DNA from: Cannabis sativa
Taxonomy: Eukaryota; Streptophyta; Magnoliopsida; Rosales; Cannabaceae
Reading direction: 5' to 3'
Length of the DNA: 64,000 bases
Assembly: GCF_029168945.1 (NCBI RefSeq)
Contig: NC_083604.1
Span: 72,742,211 to 72,806,210, forward strand
Positions 1 through 13,431 of the stretch are shown in pieces. The translations under genes and the position numbers were made by a program. A model generated the notes under the pieces. The model made no database searches and was not told where the DNA came from. It saw only the letters and a program-made list of their open reading frames with translations. The number at the start of each line of letters is the position of its first letter. Within the stretch, counting starts at the first letter, position 1.

Positions 1-1119
<1,119 letters not shown>

Positions 1120-2476
1120 AGTTTACTTTTAAAAATGTATTAAGAATGACTTGAAGGTTTGATTACAAAGGAAGACAAAATGGTTTGGGTTTGAGGTTCA
1201 ATTTAAAATATTTCATAACTTTTTAACTAACTACATTTTTTTTACAAATTAATTTTTTTTAAATAGGGATATTTATGAAAAGTAAAAATAAATTATAAAA
1301 ATACGATTTTATGAAATTTTAATTTTTTAGGGTCTATAAGTTTTGAAGGAGCACTATTCCAGGATTCCTTCTCTAGAAGTGGATAAGATTTAAATTTTGG
1401 ATTCTTTAAAATAAAAAGAAAAACCATTAATAGGAAATTTAATATAAAATTTCTCTCTAAAATATGAAGATTTTACACTATATATGTAGTTGCAAATAAA
1501 AATAATTAAATAGGAAATGAGCTATTATACGCTTAGTAGTGTCTAACATCATCACAATGTGGTGCTTTATAATTAAATAGTTATTAATATTTTTTATATA
1601 TAATAATTATAAATTAAAATATATGAGACTAAATCTTTAGGAATAATTGTTTGGTGTATAGAGTAGAGTATAGATGTTGGTGAATTAATGTATAGTAACT
1701 ATAGTTTATAGTTCCTCACCCGTACAATACTTTCCAAGCTAATTCCTCAATAATCATAACAAATATTCCCTTAATCAATTCTTGTAATAGTGAGAATTTG
1801 TAAGAATTAAATTAATCATGGATGACACCAGTTGCTCCATAAAGCCACCTAACTGTCTAAGTGCCAAAATTGACTCACATTAAGCTCTTTAGTATTACTT
1901 GTAACTTTCATGTAGGTATGTGAGCAACTAATCATATTAATTTATTATATGGTTCTATTATAAAGCAAGTGTGTGTAATGTTTCCTAGCCTAAAAGACAC
2001 TTGCATCAATAACAAATAGTAATTCAAGTGAAAAAAGGTGCACTTATTTTCCACTCAAAGTAGTCAGTGCAGTGCTACTGTGTAAGTGTGAAGAGGTTTT
2101 GGTTTTGATTTTTTTTTTAAATGAAGTGCGGCAGAGTTATTATTATTAGATTTTTTTTTTTTTTTGCACAAAAGTAAATAATAAATAAAAAGAAGGATTT
2201 TATTATCTCTGTTAATTTTTTTGAGAGAATATCTCACCTAAATTGAATTATATATATTTCTGTATATACGAAAACAAAAGTTTTCTATGTACTTTCACCT
2301 TGTGAGCTACCTAGCTAATAGTAATCTATAGAATTGTCTCTCTTTTGCTATGCTCTCCTCCATTTAAGAAAAAAAAATATTTATGAAAGTCAATATATAT
2401 CATTACTAAAATATCCTCTTTAACTCTTATTTTTTTTTTTAAGAACTATACTATTACTAAAAATAATATTAAGAAC
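1120..2476. other. AT-rich intergenic DNA, no gene seen
   Basis: Strongly AT-rich sequence with homopolymer runs (for example T runs near 2110 and 2152). No coding frame, RNA gene or clear transposon ends were recognised. Confidence 0.6.
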
Positions 2477-2479
2477 TAA

Positions 2480-2969
2480 GGTGCCATTTGGTAACACTTT
2501 TGTTTTTTAATTTTTTAATCACAAAATGAAAGTAAAATTTTTTGTTTTTAAAAAATTTATTTTTAAAAAACAAAAATGCGTTCTATAACAACTTTTGTTT
2601 TTCAATTTTAAAAACAGAAAACAAAAGTGTATTCTGTAAAGCTCATTTTCATTTTTATTTTTTGATTTTATTTAAGTCGGGTCATGATCCGGGGTTGGAT
2701 TAGGGTTCGGGTCAGAAGCCGGGTTCAGCGTCAAGGCTGTGAGGAGGGGATTTGGGTCCGGGTCTGGTTGTAATCCAAAAGATTGATTAAGAAAAAAAAA
2801 TTGTTTAAAAAAATATTAAAAGTGATTTTTTTTTTTTAAAAAATTTTGATTTCTAATTATAAAATTGAAAAGTAAAAACTGTTTTATAGAACATGTTTTT
2901 GAAAAATATTTTCACTTTTCCACTTTTAAAAACAAAAAACTGATTAAAAAATTGTTACCAAACGCCACC
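2480..2969. mobile_element. Tourist/Harbinger-like MITE
   Basis: The ends are inverted repeats: GGTGCCATTTGGTAACA on the left and the complement of TGTTACCAAACGCCACC on the right. They are flanked by a 3-bp TAA duplication (2477-2479 and 2970-2972). A 3-bp TWA target with GGNGCCNTTTGG ends is typical of PIF/Harbinger MITEs. The interior is AT-rich apart from a short GC-rich block near 2676-2770 with repeated CGGGTC-type words. No transposase is present, so the element is non-autonomous. Confidence 0.8.
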
Positions 2970-2972
2970 TAA

Positions 2973-3891
2973 ACTTAGTATTATTAGCTAGCTAACTCTC
3001 TGATGGTGCTTCAGGGATAGAGTAATTGTCTTAATTAATGCTAATTATAATATTCTATTTTATTTATTTATAAACTTCAGTATGTATACTGTTACTATAC
3101 ATTCCAACTTTCTATATTTACAAGTGCCCTATGAAGAAATAAGGTAGCACATTTGTTGACAAAACTCAATCCAGGAGATGATTTTCTCATTTGTTTATAG
3201 ATGTAAATTAAAAGCTGTATTGCTCACCAAGTTGGTGAGTATGTTTGTTGTTGATCAATGAAGAATTGACCCTTTTCAGGTAAAAAAAAAAGTATGAGCT
3301 AACTCACATCTCACGAAATAGGATGAATCATTCATGCCCCCCACATTAATCCTTTCTTGTTAAATCATAAGTTCAATAATAAATTAATTTTAATTAATGT
3401 GGGAAAATGTGGACTTTAGAGCTTCAATAAAATAGAAATAAGTGATACAAATATAAAATATAATTTATTTTATGAAAAATCTACTCCAATAGCTACTATG
3501 ATAAATTGTTGAGCAAATTTCGTCACATAACAAAAAGTGATTTAAATTTGGATCACGATATAGCATAATACAAAATTTACATCACAATAAATGCTATACT
3601 TTTATAATATTTATCATTATACCATTTTTTTTAATATTTTATTATTTAATTTTAGTTAGCATGATCATTTGTATTAAATGACTTACATATATAAGATACA
3701 CTATTAGTGCTCAATACTCTCCTAGTTGTCATATCACTATTAGTGTAATTAAGTATCAAGTCTCATATAAAAAAAAATAGTTTTTAGACAATATCACTAA
3801 CCAATCGTGGATGCCACCTAGAATGTTCTGGACACCACTAGTGCCCAATATGAATGATGTTATTATAAATTTTATATTTATTATTACATTA
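2973..3891. other. AT-rich intergenic DNA
   Basis: No coding frame with support. Sequence near 3420-3620 resembles other AT-rich segments in the window that mention short 'cataca/ttaaatt' words and may be decayed MITE material, but I see no clear ends. Confidence 0.5.
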
Positions 3892-3900
3892 TTATTATTA

Positions 3901-4275
3901 TGGTAAATACTATTTTGGAACTTGTGTTTTACAAAAGATACTAATTTGGACCCTCTATTTTGTTAAATGACAAAGTGGACCATGTATTTTCTAAAATTAT
4001 ACAAATAGGACCCTGAACTGATTTTTTGTCAAAATAAAACTTAATAATAATCTGATATAGAGATGTTATGACAAAACTGGTTACATTTTATGTATCTGTT
4101 CGTGTTAGAAATTGTCTTAAAGTTGGTTATATTAAAAAATAAAATTGTTGAAAATTGGCCTCGTGGTCTCATTTTTACTATTTTGGAAAATATAGGGTTC
4201 GTTTTGTCATTTAATAAAACAGATGATCCAATTGGTAACTTTTACAAAACACAAGGTCCAAAATGGTATTTACCC
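3901..4275. mobile_element. Mutator-like MITE with long terminal inverted repeats
   Basis: The left end (GGTAAATACTATTTTGGA...) and the complement of the right end (GGGTAAATACCATTTTGGA...) match over about 35 bp. Outside them lies TTATTATTA at 3892-3900 and 4276-4284, a 9-bp direct repeat as expected for Mutator-type insertion. The target is low complexity, so the duplication alone would be weak evidence, but the long inverted repeats are clear. The 76-residue open frame at 4090-4320 has no recognisable content. Confidence 0.75.
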
Positions 4276-4319
4276 TTATTATTACTTTATCTTTTCCATA
4301 AATTATTAGATGAACATTA

Positions 4320-4960
4320 AATGTGACATATTAAATTTTACATCAAAATTTACAATTATGTATTGCAGCACAATTGTAAAAATTAATACAAAAATATCAC
4401 AAAACTATTTTTTGTGCTATATATAGATTTTGCATCTCCCATCTCTAATAGAAAGATCTAAAATTTGTGTTAAGTTTGGCACAAAAAATAAGTTTGTGCT
4501 ATATTTGACCCACTATTTATAAATGTGTTCCAATGGACAAATGTAAAATAAGGAAAAAAAAAATAGGGGAATATTTAAAAATACCCTTCTTTTATGTTTT
4601 ATTTATAATTTAATTTACGGTCTAAAATTTTTAATTGCAAAAATACTCTTGTAAAGTTTTAAAATTACAAAAATACACTTTGTTCAGCAAAAATTAGAAA
4701 AAAAAAACAACTAAAAAATAACGTGAAATTAACCCCACGATAACTATAAATCAACTTAAAACAATAAAAAAAAAAATCTCATGACAACTATAATACAGCT
4801 ATAGATAGACTATAAAATAACTAAAAACAATTTATTATTTTTACTTGAGATATATTTTGTAAATAAAAAAGTTTAAAGAGTAAAAATAATAATAATAAAA
4901 AATCCGTGTTGATATATTTTTGTAAGAAATTTCAAATTTTTGGTTGTAAATATTGATTGT
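4320..4960. repeat. Dispersed AT-rich repeat, copy 1
   Basis: This segment shares its order of short phrases with 48050-48740 on the same strand: a block about 'taatacaaaaatatcacaaaa', then 'tatgttttatttataattt', 'aaaatttttaattgcaaaaat' and 'gacaactataa'. The similarity is visible by eye but interrupted. It is probably an old non-autonomous element; no ends or duplication were located. Confidence 0.5.
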
Positions 4961-6600
4961 ATTGATGGTCATTTAATATTTTATTGAGAATATATAAAAA
5001 TTATTTTTTTATTATTTTAATAATGGTTATATATTAAATAAAAAATATAAATTTAGTAAAAATCAATAAATTATAATAATTAGTAGCGTTATAGTAAATA
5101 AAAAAAATAGTATTTATTGTGAATTAAATTTGTTACAACTTTTAATATATGTTAAATTTAATACATTGTTTTTAAAATATTATTAGAATAATAATTTTTT
5201 TTTTAAGTGTGATAAAATATAATAATATTAGATCATTTTCTTAACACTTTATTGGAGATGCTAGTTGATTATATGATGCATATAGTAACTCCATTTTAAC
5301 ATATATGAAAAATAAAGAAAGAGAGTGACTTCATCCTTATCATTTTAATTTGAGCATCCCCTTTGTTTTGAATCGACTCTCTCTCTCTCTCTCTTTCTAG
5401 CTCATACACATGTGTATATATATATGTATAGATACAAAAATAAAAGGGACCATTCATTGGACCAAACCTTCCATTTATAGGGGGAGCACCCCACTAGAGC
5501 ATTTTTCAACTTGTTGTGTGGTCCAAAACCATATTGATAAATCAATTACACTCTAAATATATAACACAAAAAGATCGTACGGACGACTTGGGTCATTTGG
5601 ACTAAATTTTTCATTCTTATAATTGCTACTTCTTCTTCTTCTTTCTTTTTCAATAAAAAAAAAAAGGAAAGAATATATATGTAATACGAATGATATATAT
5701 AAAGCGTTATCACTTTGCTACTAATTGTTTGTCTACCTTTTCTTTCTTTGTTCTTCGTTATCCAACGAAATATTTTTAATATTCAATTTACTATATACAC
5801 ATATATGTATATATAGATAAATAGTATTTTATGATAAGACGTTGATGTGCGTTTGGTTATATATTGAAGTAAGGTCAAGTAAGCATATATTTTACGAGTC
5901 ATATCTCTTTTCTTATTTTCATTCTCAAGTGGCAAATCGCATAATGTATTGACTGCCATAAATTTATATTAAACGAATATATATAACATAGGATATATAT
6001 ATATATATATCACTACTATATACTAGGCTATAGATCCTTACAGAGTATAGTATGGTCTTCATATTTTTTTTGAAAGCAAAGTATGGTCTTAATATAATTT
6101 CATGTGTGTCTTTTTCTTTAAAAAAATGAGTGAGATATTTATATGTATAATATGAAATATATATATATATATATATTGATTATGTATAAAATACGAAATT
6201 AATCAATATATAGACTATAATTATAGAATTGAAATACTTTTAATTATTGATTTTTTAAGTATTAAATTCTACACAAGTTTTGGATTTCCTAAAGAAAAGA
6301 AAACTGATTAGTATTTGTAATCGAGCTTACAAGCTCTCTCTACTTTCTTTAGATGGATTTATTGTGTTTCACAGAATGAGTAGCGAGCTCGGAAACCGAA
6401 ATCCTATATCTATATAGGTGAGACCTTCCATCAAAATCTCTCTCACATTTAATTGTCAGAATATTTTAACAATTAATTAAGAAATTAAATTAATTAGTAA
6501 ATCGTAATTTGACCATATAAAGAATATCAACCAATTAATTGTATCCAAATTCAATAAATATGAAATATTCAATTATCTTAAATTAGTTCATTGATTCTAT
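4961..6600. other. AT-rich intergenic DNA with TA microsatellites
   Basis: Contains short TA runs (about 5408-5424, 5995-6010 and 6157-6176) and a CT run near 5370-5394. No supported gene or RNA. Confidence 0.6.
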
Positions 6601-6609
6601 TCTTAAAAT

Positions 6610-7533
6610 GGATATTTGCGGCATAAATACTATATGTTTTCGGTTTTATACACTGAAATAACACATGTTTTTTTTTTCGACGGATTAAATACCTTAAGTT
6701 ACATTTTCGTTATTTCATTCACTACTTTTCTATTATAAATCATATTCAAACATAGGAGTATTTGCGGTATAAATACATGATGTTTTAGATTTTATACATT
6801 TATATATCACATATATTTTCTTTTGGCGGATTAAATACTTAAAGTTACATTTACATTACTTTCATCACTACAAATCTCTTAAATCCTATTATAAGAGATT
6901 TTTTCAATATTATACCTAAAATTGATTTTATTTACAAAAATACCTTCAATAAATTTATTTGCAAAAATACAAAGAAAGAAGGAAAGATATAACTATAAAT
7001 AGTATTTTTTATATCTCTAAAAAATAGATTTTTTTATAATTTTATTTATTAATTATATAAATATTATTTAATTATTTTTTTAACTTTAAAATTATTTAAT
7101 AACTTTTTTTTATTGAATAATACTTAGCAAAAAATATTTGTTTTTTATGTTTTATTTACAGTTTAACAAAATTTTAAAATTATTTAATAATTTTTTATTG
7201 AAAATATATTAGCGGACCACTAATATGTTGATAGGTGTCAACTTAGTCTATTTTGATAGAATTTAACGAATTGATAATGACAAAAGTAGCGTAAACGTAA
7301 CTTTAGGTATTTAATCAACTAAAAGAAAAAACATGTGGTATATAAATGTATAAAATTTAAAACATCAGGTATTTATACCGCAAATACCCCTATGTTTGAA
7401 TAGAATTTAACAGAAAAGTAGTGACGAAAGTAACAGAAATGTAACTTAAGGTATTTATCCCGCCGAAAAAAAACATGTGATATTTAAGTGTATAAATCTA
7501 AAAACGTATGGTATTTATGCCGCAAATATTCCT
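6610..7533. mobile_element. Mutator-like element with long, internally duplicated inverted repeats
   Basis: Terminal sequences GGATATTTGCGGCATAAATA on the left and the complement of the right end (AGGAATATTTGCGGCATAAA) match over tens of bases. A 9-bp direct repeat TCTTAAAAT flanks the element at 6601-6609 and 7534-7542, the length expected for MULEs. Each arm contains the end motif twice: near 6612 and again near 6757 on the left, with complements near 7372 and 7510 on the right. No transposase frame is present. Confidence 0.85.
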
Positions 7534-8691
7534 TCTTAAAATAGAAATTATTCTAATATTCTCCTACTTTGTCAACATTTAGATTTACCATTTAAATCCA
7601 ACGATTATCCTTGCTATATAATAAACATATGAATCATGGTAATATACCCTCATTATATGGCGAGTATTATCTTTCATGTATTAATACAATATATTCATTC
7701 CATAACAATGTACTTTATGTGGCAATGTACTTAAGTAAATAAATCATAAACCTTATGTTTATTCTGGTCCTCTTATGATAATTTTCTCAGATGAAATTAA
7801 GGTGCACATGAATATGAGAAAATATCGAAATTAAAGTTTCATTGAATAATTTTAGTTGTACAGCTAAAAACTGCATATGGATATTGAATCCCATATTTAC
7901 TTTACTATCCTTGAATTTGTGTTGCCGCATGCCTTTAGTCAAGGATATTGTGATCACCCAATTCAGTGTTACATGCTTAAAGACCAGCTATCACGCCTCT
8001 ATATGGTTAAGTACTTAATGTTGATATGCCAACTTCGACCAGAACTATTATAGTTCTTTGCCATAAATTCTATAGCTGAATCACTACTACAAACTACACT
8101 TTTGGTGTTAGTTTTAAACTGGCACTTATACTTTTAGTGTCGGTTCATAGAACTAACACCTATTCCACAGTCACAAAAAGTTAGATTTTAAGTGTCTGTT
8201 ATAAATTGATACAAATGAGTTTTGGTGTCATTTTAAATCTGACACTTAAAGTATACATAAATATTTTTTCCTTTAATGACGGTTTAAAATCGAGACTAAA
8301 TGAGTAATAATAAAAACAATAATTGTTAAAAATAAGATTTAGTAATTCCAAAATTACTAAACCTATCAAACTCATTAACATACAAATTTTAGCATTATAA
8401 CAACTATAAAATGAACAATTCTCGTTTTCAAAAATCTATTCAAACACATAAAAATATACAATTTTCATAATCATTTATTAATTTCACAGTACAAAATGAA
8501 AAATACATACATTAAACTCAATGGAAAAACAAATCCCAAAAATATAGGTGCTAAATACAAACAATTATCAAACAAAATCAACCAAAATTGAACTAAAAAT
8601 TACACCGAAATATATACAAAAAATTCTTGGATCCGCCTGGACCATCGATGACTGTGGACGACCTCTCTCTTCTTCCCTTAACCTGCACAGC

Positions 8692-9142
8692 TAGGGGTAG
8701 CAATTCGTGTTCGCAAGTCTTGTTCGTGTCGTGTTGAGACTCATGTATAACAGGTGCATGCTCGACCCGAACACGACCCGTTTAATAATCGTGTCAAAAA
8801 AATGAACACGACACGTTTATAAGCGGGTTGACAGACCCGACCTGTGTAACCCGTTTATAAGTATATTTTGTTCAAACATGTCAATTAATAACACGTTTAT
8901 GAAATATTCAACACGTTTGTAACCCATTTATGACACGTTAAAGTACTAAAATAACTTTAAATAGGTCATTAACGGGTCAATTTCGTGTTAGCCGTGTCAA
9001 CCCGAACACGACCCGTTTATTAAACGGGTTAGACGAGTCAACCCGAACATGACCCGAACCCATTTAAGGCAAACCCAAACCCGCTAACTCTCGTGCGGGT
9101 TTTGAGTCGTGTTATCGTGTCTGACCCGTTTTGCCGGCCCTA
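8692..9142. mobile_element. Non-autonomous hAT element nested in the CACTA
   Basis: The insert runs from TAGGGGTAGCAATTCG to TTGCCGGCCCTA and is flanked by an 8-bp duplication TGCACAGC (8684-8691 and 9143-9150), which is the hAT signature. The interior is rich in GACCCG, CGTGTC and CACGAC words. No coding capacity. Confidence 0.85.
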
Positions 9143-9570
9143 TGCACAGCCACGGAGCTACAGTAGCCAAACTCATTTTCTCGACGAGTTAAAACCCAAA
9201 AAAAAAGAAGACAGAGAGACTTTGAGGCCGAGATCGATGGAGGGGACGAATGCTTGAGGCCGTCGAATCTGCCGTGGCCTTGGAGATTGAGAGTGAAGAG
9301 AGAAGAGAGTGAGAAGCTCGACGTCGATGCTCACCAGGAGCTATTCTCGGCCACACCGTGAGGAATGAGAGAGAGAAGCGAGGAAGGGAGAGGTCTCATG
9401 GGGTTCTTAGGCATGGATTTTCTAGGGATACCGCACGAAGAAGAGAGAAGCAAGGAAGGGAGAGGTCTTTGGGGGTACTTGGCCTCTGGTGCCACACAAA
9501 GTGGAGTGGAGAAGAGAGAGATCTAGTGAGAGAGGGAAAATAGGGTTTGCTTAGATTAGGGTTTTCAAAA
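9143..9570. other. GC-rich interior of the CACTA, possible captured sequence
   Basis: Base composition changes sharply to purine-rich, GC-richer sequence. Overlapping open frames of 61 and 68 residues exist on the two strands (9358-9543 and 9396-9602), but neither shows a recognisable domain and the sequence is dominated by GAGAGAG/GAAGAGAG words. A nearly repeated phrase (AGAAGCNAGGAAGGGAGAGG) occurs near 9371 and 9446. Capture of a host gene fragment is possible but unproven. Confidence 0.35.
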
Positions 9571-11067
9571 AATAGGGTTTCACACTTTCTATTCATACCC
9601 AATTTATTTTAAAAGAAATAAAAATAATAAAAAATTTGATATCTATTTATATAAGTAAATTTTGAATCCCGTTGGTTTTAAGAGGTTTAAAAAAAGTTAT
9701 TTATTTATTTTTTTATTCTGAAACTTTTTTAGTTTTACCTTTTTCTAAAATAAAGTGTTTATTTGTGTCAGTTTATAACCGAGACTAAAAGATCTTTTAG
9801 TGTCTATTAAACGACACTAAAAGTCATTATAGGTGTCAGTTATAAACCGAGACCAAAGAGTTGGGATAGTCTTTAGTGTCAGTTTTTTTAGAAAAAATGT
9901 CCATTGAACTGACACCAAAAGTCTAGTTTGTAGTAGTGAATTTGTAGCAAAATTTTCTTAGTAGCCTGGAAATGTAAATTCTAAACTCTAAGCCTAGTAT
10001 GAAATCCTATAATACACCATACGAGATGTATCCTCAAAACAATAAATAAATCTGACTTATATAATAGAAATAACAATCAAGGCTCTCCACGATACAACTT
10101 ACTGGTAATCTTAAGGACATAGTCAAATGTTAATTTACGTGAATCAATATAACCAGTGAAAGAATCAATTCATCTCAATAAAATATGTATGAATATAATC
10201 TTTAGTATCTTAAAGATACCTCATCACTTTGTATGAAAAATAAAGTGGTTTTAACTTAAATTATTTTGATACTACTTAATATTCCTGAAACAAATGTAAT
10301 GTAAAGCCTTATATAGCCTCTTAGGCATACATTAGGCTTCTAAAAATAGAAGCAAATGAATATTCTTAATTTATTCTAATTCTAGATCATTTTTTAGATA
10401 CTGGTTTGAGTTGAATTCATCATACTTAAAGATAAAAGTAACATGAGATAAATAATACATAATTATACTTAATCAGAGAAGTTGTTGCTACTCTCTAATT
10501 AATTAAAATTATATATATTATTTATATTCTTTATCTCAAAATAATAATTTGAGACATGAATTATTTCACCTTATGCAGAAAAATTTTATCATCATTTACA
10601 AGTAATATATTGTCTATATATAAAATAAATATTACTCTTACTGACCTTCTGATATATAATTAATTTATAACTTTTTTTAAAACTAAAGGAAAAGTTGACA
10701 AGATGAAATGCCATTTGTAAAAAATTTGTTTTAACCTATAGGTTGACTCTTTAAGCTTGCATATGTTCACCACTATTAGATGAAATTTTGTATAGTAGTC
10801 TGTATACCTTCTCCTCTATAGTTCACTGTTTTGAATTAATTAATAAATTGAAACCAGCAACAAATGCCAAGGTTACTATAATAGAATCTTTTATAAAGAC
10901 AAAGTGAGAATGTAAATCTCATTTGTATTAATTCTTAGTTCAAAATAAAATTCTTAGCAATGAATATTCTTTTATATTTGTTATACCCTAATTTCGGCTG
11001 ACAACCAGAAGTTGACACGTGTATCGGAGAAGGAATCTGAATCAGTTTAAGAATTGTAGTATTAAAT

Positions 11068-13431
11068 TGTAACACCCTAACTAGAATAGGCGTATTACGT
11101 GATTTTTAAATGTACTGTGCAGCTCGTTGCTAATCAACGAGGTTTATGGAAATCGTGATTAATTAAAATTTTTGCTTTTTAATTAAACTTATAAAATATT
11201 TATACAAAAATACTCGGGATCCCGATTACAAAACATTTTACAAAAGTTCACTGACTATACAAAATACTTGTCGCCTAGCGACTAATTACAAAACAAGCAC
11301 TGTTGTCCCGAGGATCGTACGCTCCAGGCCTAACCGCCCCGACATGTACAATCTTCACCGGCTCGCTCTCACGGTCCTTCAGCCTTAGCCTTGCCCTTAC
11401 CTACACATAAACATAGCACTGTGAGTCGACAGACTCAGTAAGAAAAGCATAAATCATAAACATACATAAATCCCGGGTTATGATCAGACGCCCATACCCC
11501 TGACCATAACCCTAACTGTCGTGTCCCACACGATACTGAGTCCCGAACGTTCATAAGACGGTACTATTGACAAGTAACAGCCTATACTCGGTACACTGGT
11601 CATACTCCAGCTGCTAGTCATACTCTAGCCTGTACCGATGTGTTACAGTATCAGCCTATACTCGGCTCACTGGTCGTACTCCAGCTGCTAGTCATACTCT
11701 AGCCTGTGCCGATGTGATACATCAAATAGTACAGAACCACCAACCCTAGTATCAGCCTATACTCGGTACACTGGTCATACTCCAGTTGCTAGTCCTACTC
11801 TAGCCTGTACCGATGTGATACAGTGTCAGCCTATACTCGGTACACTGGTCATACTCCAGCTGCTAGTCATACTCTAGCCTGTACCGATGTGACACAGTCG
11901 GATGGTTCGAAGCCAACATACATATCTAATGTAATCTAACAGGCTTCCTACTTGCACGCTAAATATGTAATATATATGCATACTGTCATACTAATCTTAC
12001 CTCAATTCCGAATTCAGGTGTGCCGGTCAACCTGACTAGAACGAACTGCGCGACGGTTTACAGGCTCCTAAACCATAACAATCACAACACTATAAGTGAT
12101 ACGCTAAATCACTTCGCGGGGACTTAAACTAGGAACTAAAAGTTTCCCTATCGATAAAAAGCATGGCAATACCCGAAAGAACAAAAAAACGAGAAAATCT
12201 AGGGTTTCTGAAAATCACCCAACCAGCAGACCGGTTGCCCAACCGGAATTCCGGTTCTGGGAATTTCAGAACCCCATCCAGAATTCCGGATGCACAACCG
12301 GAATTCCGGTTCCTCGCAGGAAACACTCAAAAATTCACACATTGCTCAAATCAAATCCAATTCACCCCAAACCTTCCAGACTTGTTCTAAATACCCCAAA
12401 GAACAAATCCAAAGCACTAAAACAGCCCAGAACACACAGATAATAAAAATGCCATGTGAGCTCCAAGCTTTGAGTTTCAAACTCAAACTTGGCTAAAGCT
12501 CACCTACAAGCATCAAAACTAGAATCAAACTACATAATCATGCATTTAGAAACTGCAGAAAACATACACAAACTCAACCAAACTTAACAGCAACTATTTT
12601 CAACTTTTCTCTTTGAAAAACCAAAGCTTTTGAACTAGAAATTCATAAACTTAAACAAGGGTAACAAGCATGCATTACAACCCTTCTAAACCATTCAATT
12701 CAAGCATTTTAAACACAAAAACAACAACAACAACTAACAGCAGCAACAACAACATCAAAAATAGCATGCAATACTCTATTTTCTTTCTAAAATTCAAGAG
12801 ACTAAAAGATCATGATACAAGGGTCTTACCAAACACTTGAAGAACACTTAAATTGAATGAATTAAGCTTGGAAAATCAAGAGAAACTCTCAGCCCTAGCA
12901 CACCATACCAGCCGAGAGAGAGAGAGAGAGAGGAAAAGAGCTTGAGAATTTTTGGTTGTTTCTTCTAACTTTTCAACTTTTGTAAAATAAAGAATAAATG
13001 CAATGAGTCACATAAATTCAGCCAACATAACATTAATAAATCTTAAATTTCCACTTACTAAGTCCACTAAAGGACAAAACATAAATGGGGAAAAATGACC
13101 ATTTTGCCCCTCCTCATTAAAATAACATAAAGAGCACTAAAGGGGGTATTTTGGAAAATTCTAAATTCCTGGCCAATCCTGACATTCCCAACGTCTAAAT
13201 AACCGTCCCAAAATACTAACATACTAAGTTGTAATTTTACTGAGCCAGACACCGAGTTCCATGTTACCGGGCACCAGAAATGCAAAATTATGAAAATCAC
13301 TAAATAACATAAAATGCATTTCAGAATTCAACAATAACAGTATAAATAATTATTTAAATATCTATAAATAATGTTCCATAATTAAACATAATTAACTGCT
13401 AATTTCCAAATTAAACTAAGCGGTCTTTACA
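11068..13431 (-). mobile_element. Solo LTR of a Tekay-like gypsy element
   Basis: The left end reads TGTAACACCC and the right end CGGTCTTTACA, the complement of a TGTAAAGACCG...GGGTGTTACA LTR. A perfect 5-bp TAAAT duplication flanks it (11063-11067 and 13432-13436). There is no internal region, so this is a solo LTR, the product of recombination between the two LTRs of a former full element. It is 2364 bp, longer than the 1.87-kb LTRs of the intact element at 16277, partly because of the tandem array at 11578-11899. Palindromic AACCGGAATTCCGGTT blocks lie at 12241-12256 and 12296-12311, and a short GA tract at 12914-12932. Confidence 0.92.
11578..11899. repeat. 74-bp tandem repeat, four units
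   Basis: Four head-to-tail units start at 11578, 11652, 11753 and 11827 with the phrase CAGCCTATACTCGG. Units are 74 bp, except the second, which carries a 27-bp insertion. Each contains CTCCAGYTGCTAGTC and CTAGCCTGTRCCGATGTG. The array lies in the solo LTR, where the intact Tekay LTR has only single-copy sequence with repeated ACCAACAC words. Confidence 0.93.

Larger units (their letters stand above)
8082..9938. mobile_element. Non-autonomous CACTA element
   Basis: The left end begins CACTACTACAAACTACACTT and the complement of the right end reads CACTACTACAAACTAGACTT. A 3-bp AAT duplication flanks it (8079-8081 and 9939-9941). Subterminal words such as TTTAGTGTC and GTGTCAGTT recur in both orientations inside the ends, as usual for CACTA elements. 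No transposase is visible. The interior holds a nested hAT element and about 430 bp of unusually GC-rich sequence (9143-9570) that may be captured host DNA. Confidence 0.9.
7560..10978 (-). pseudogene. Decayed Ty1/copia polymerase, interrupted by a CACTA element
   Basis: Read on the minus strand, the sequence still shows the copia RT/RNase H order despite many stops and shifts. A reverse-transcriptase-like stretch lies near 10600-10300 (a relic of the conserved GSLMYA region near 10350-10310). An RNase H relic reading like RYL...DTKDYI and then TGYIDSRKLTFDYV lies near 10230-10110. Beyond the CACTA insertion, a HINIKYLTI-like segment lies near 8010, followed by typical copia 3' sequence to about 7560. 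The CACTA element (8082-9938) splits it cleanly. No frame longer than a few dozen codons survives, so it cannot be functional. The outer limits are approximate. Confidence 0.65.
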
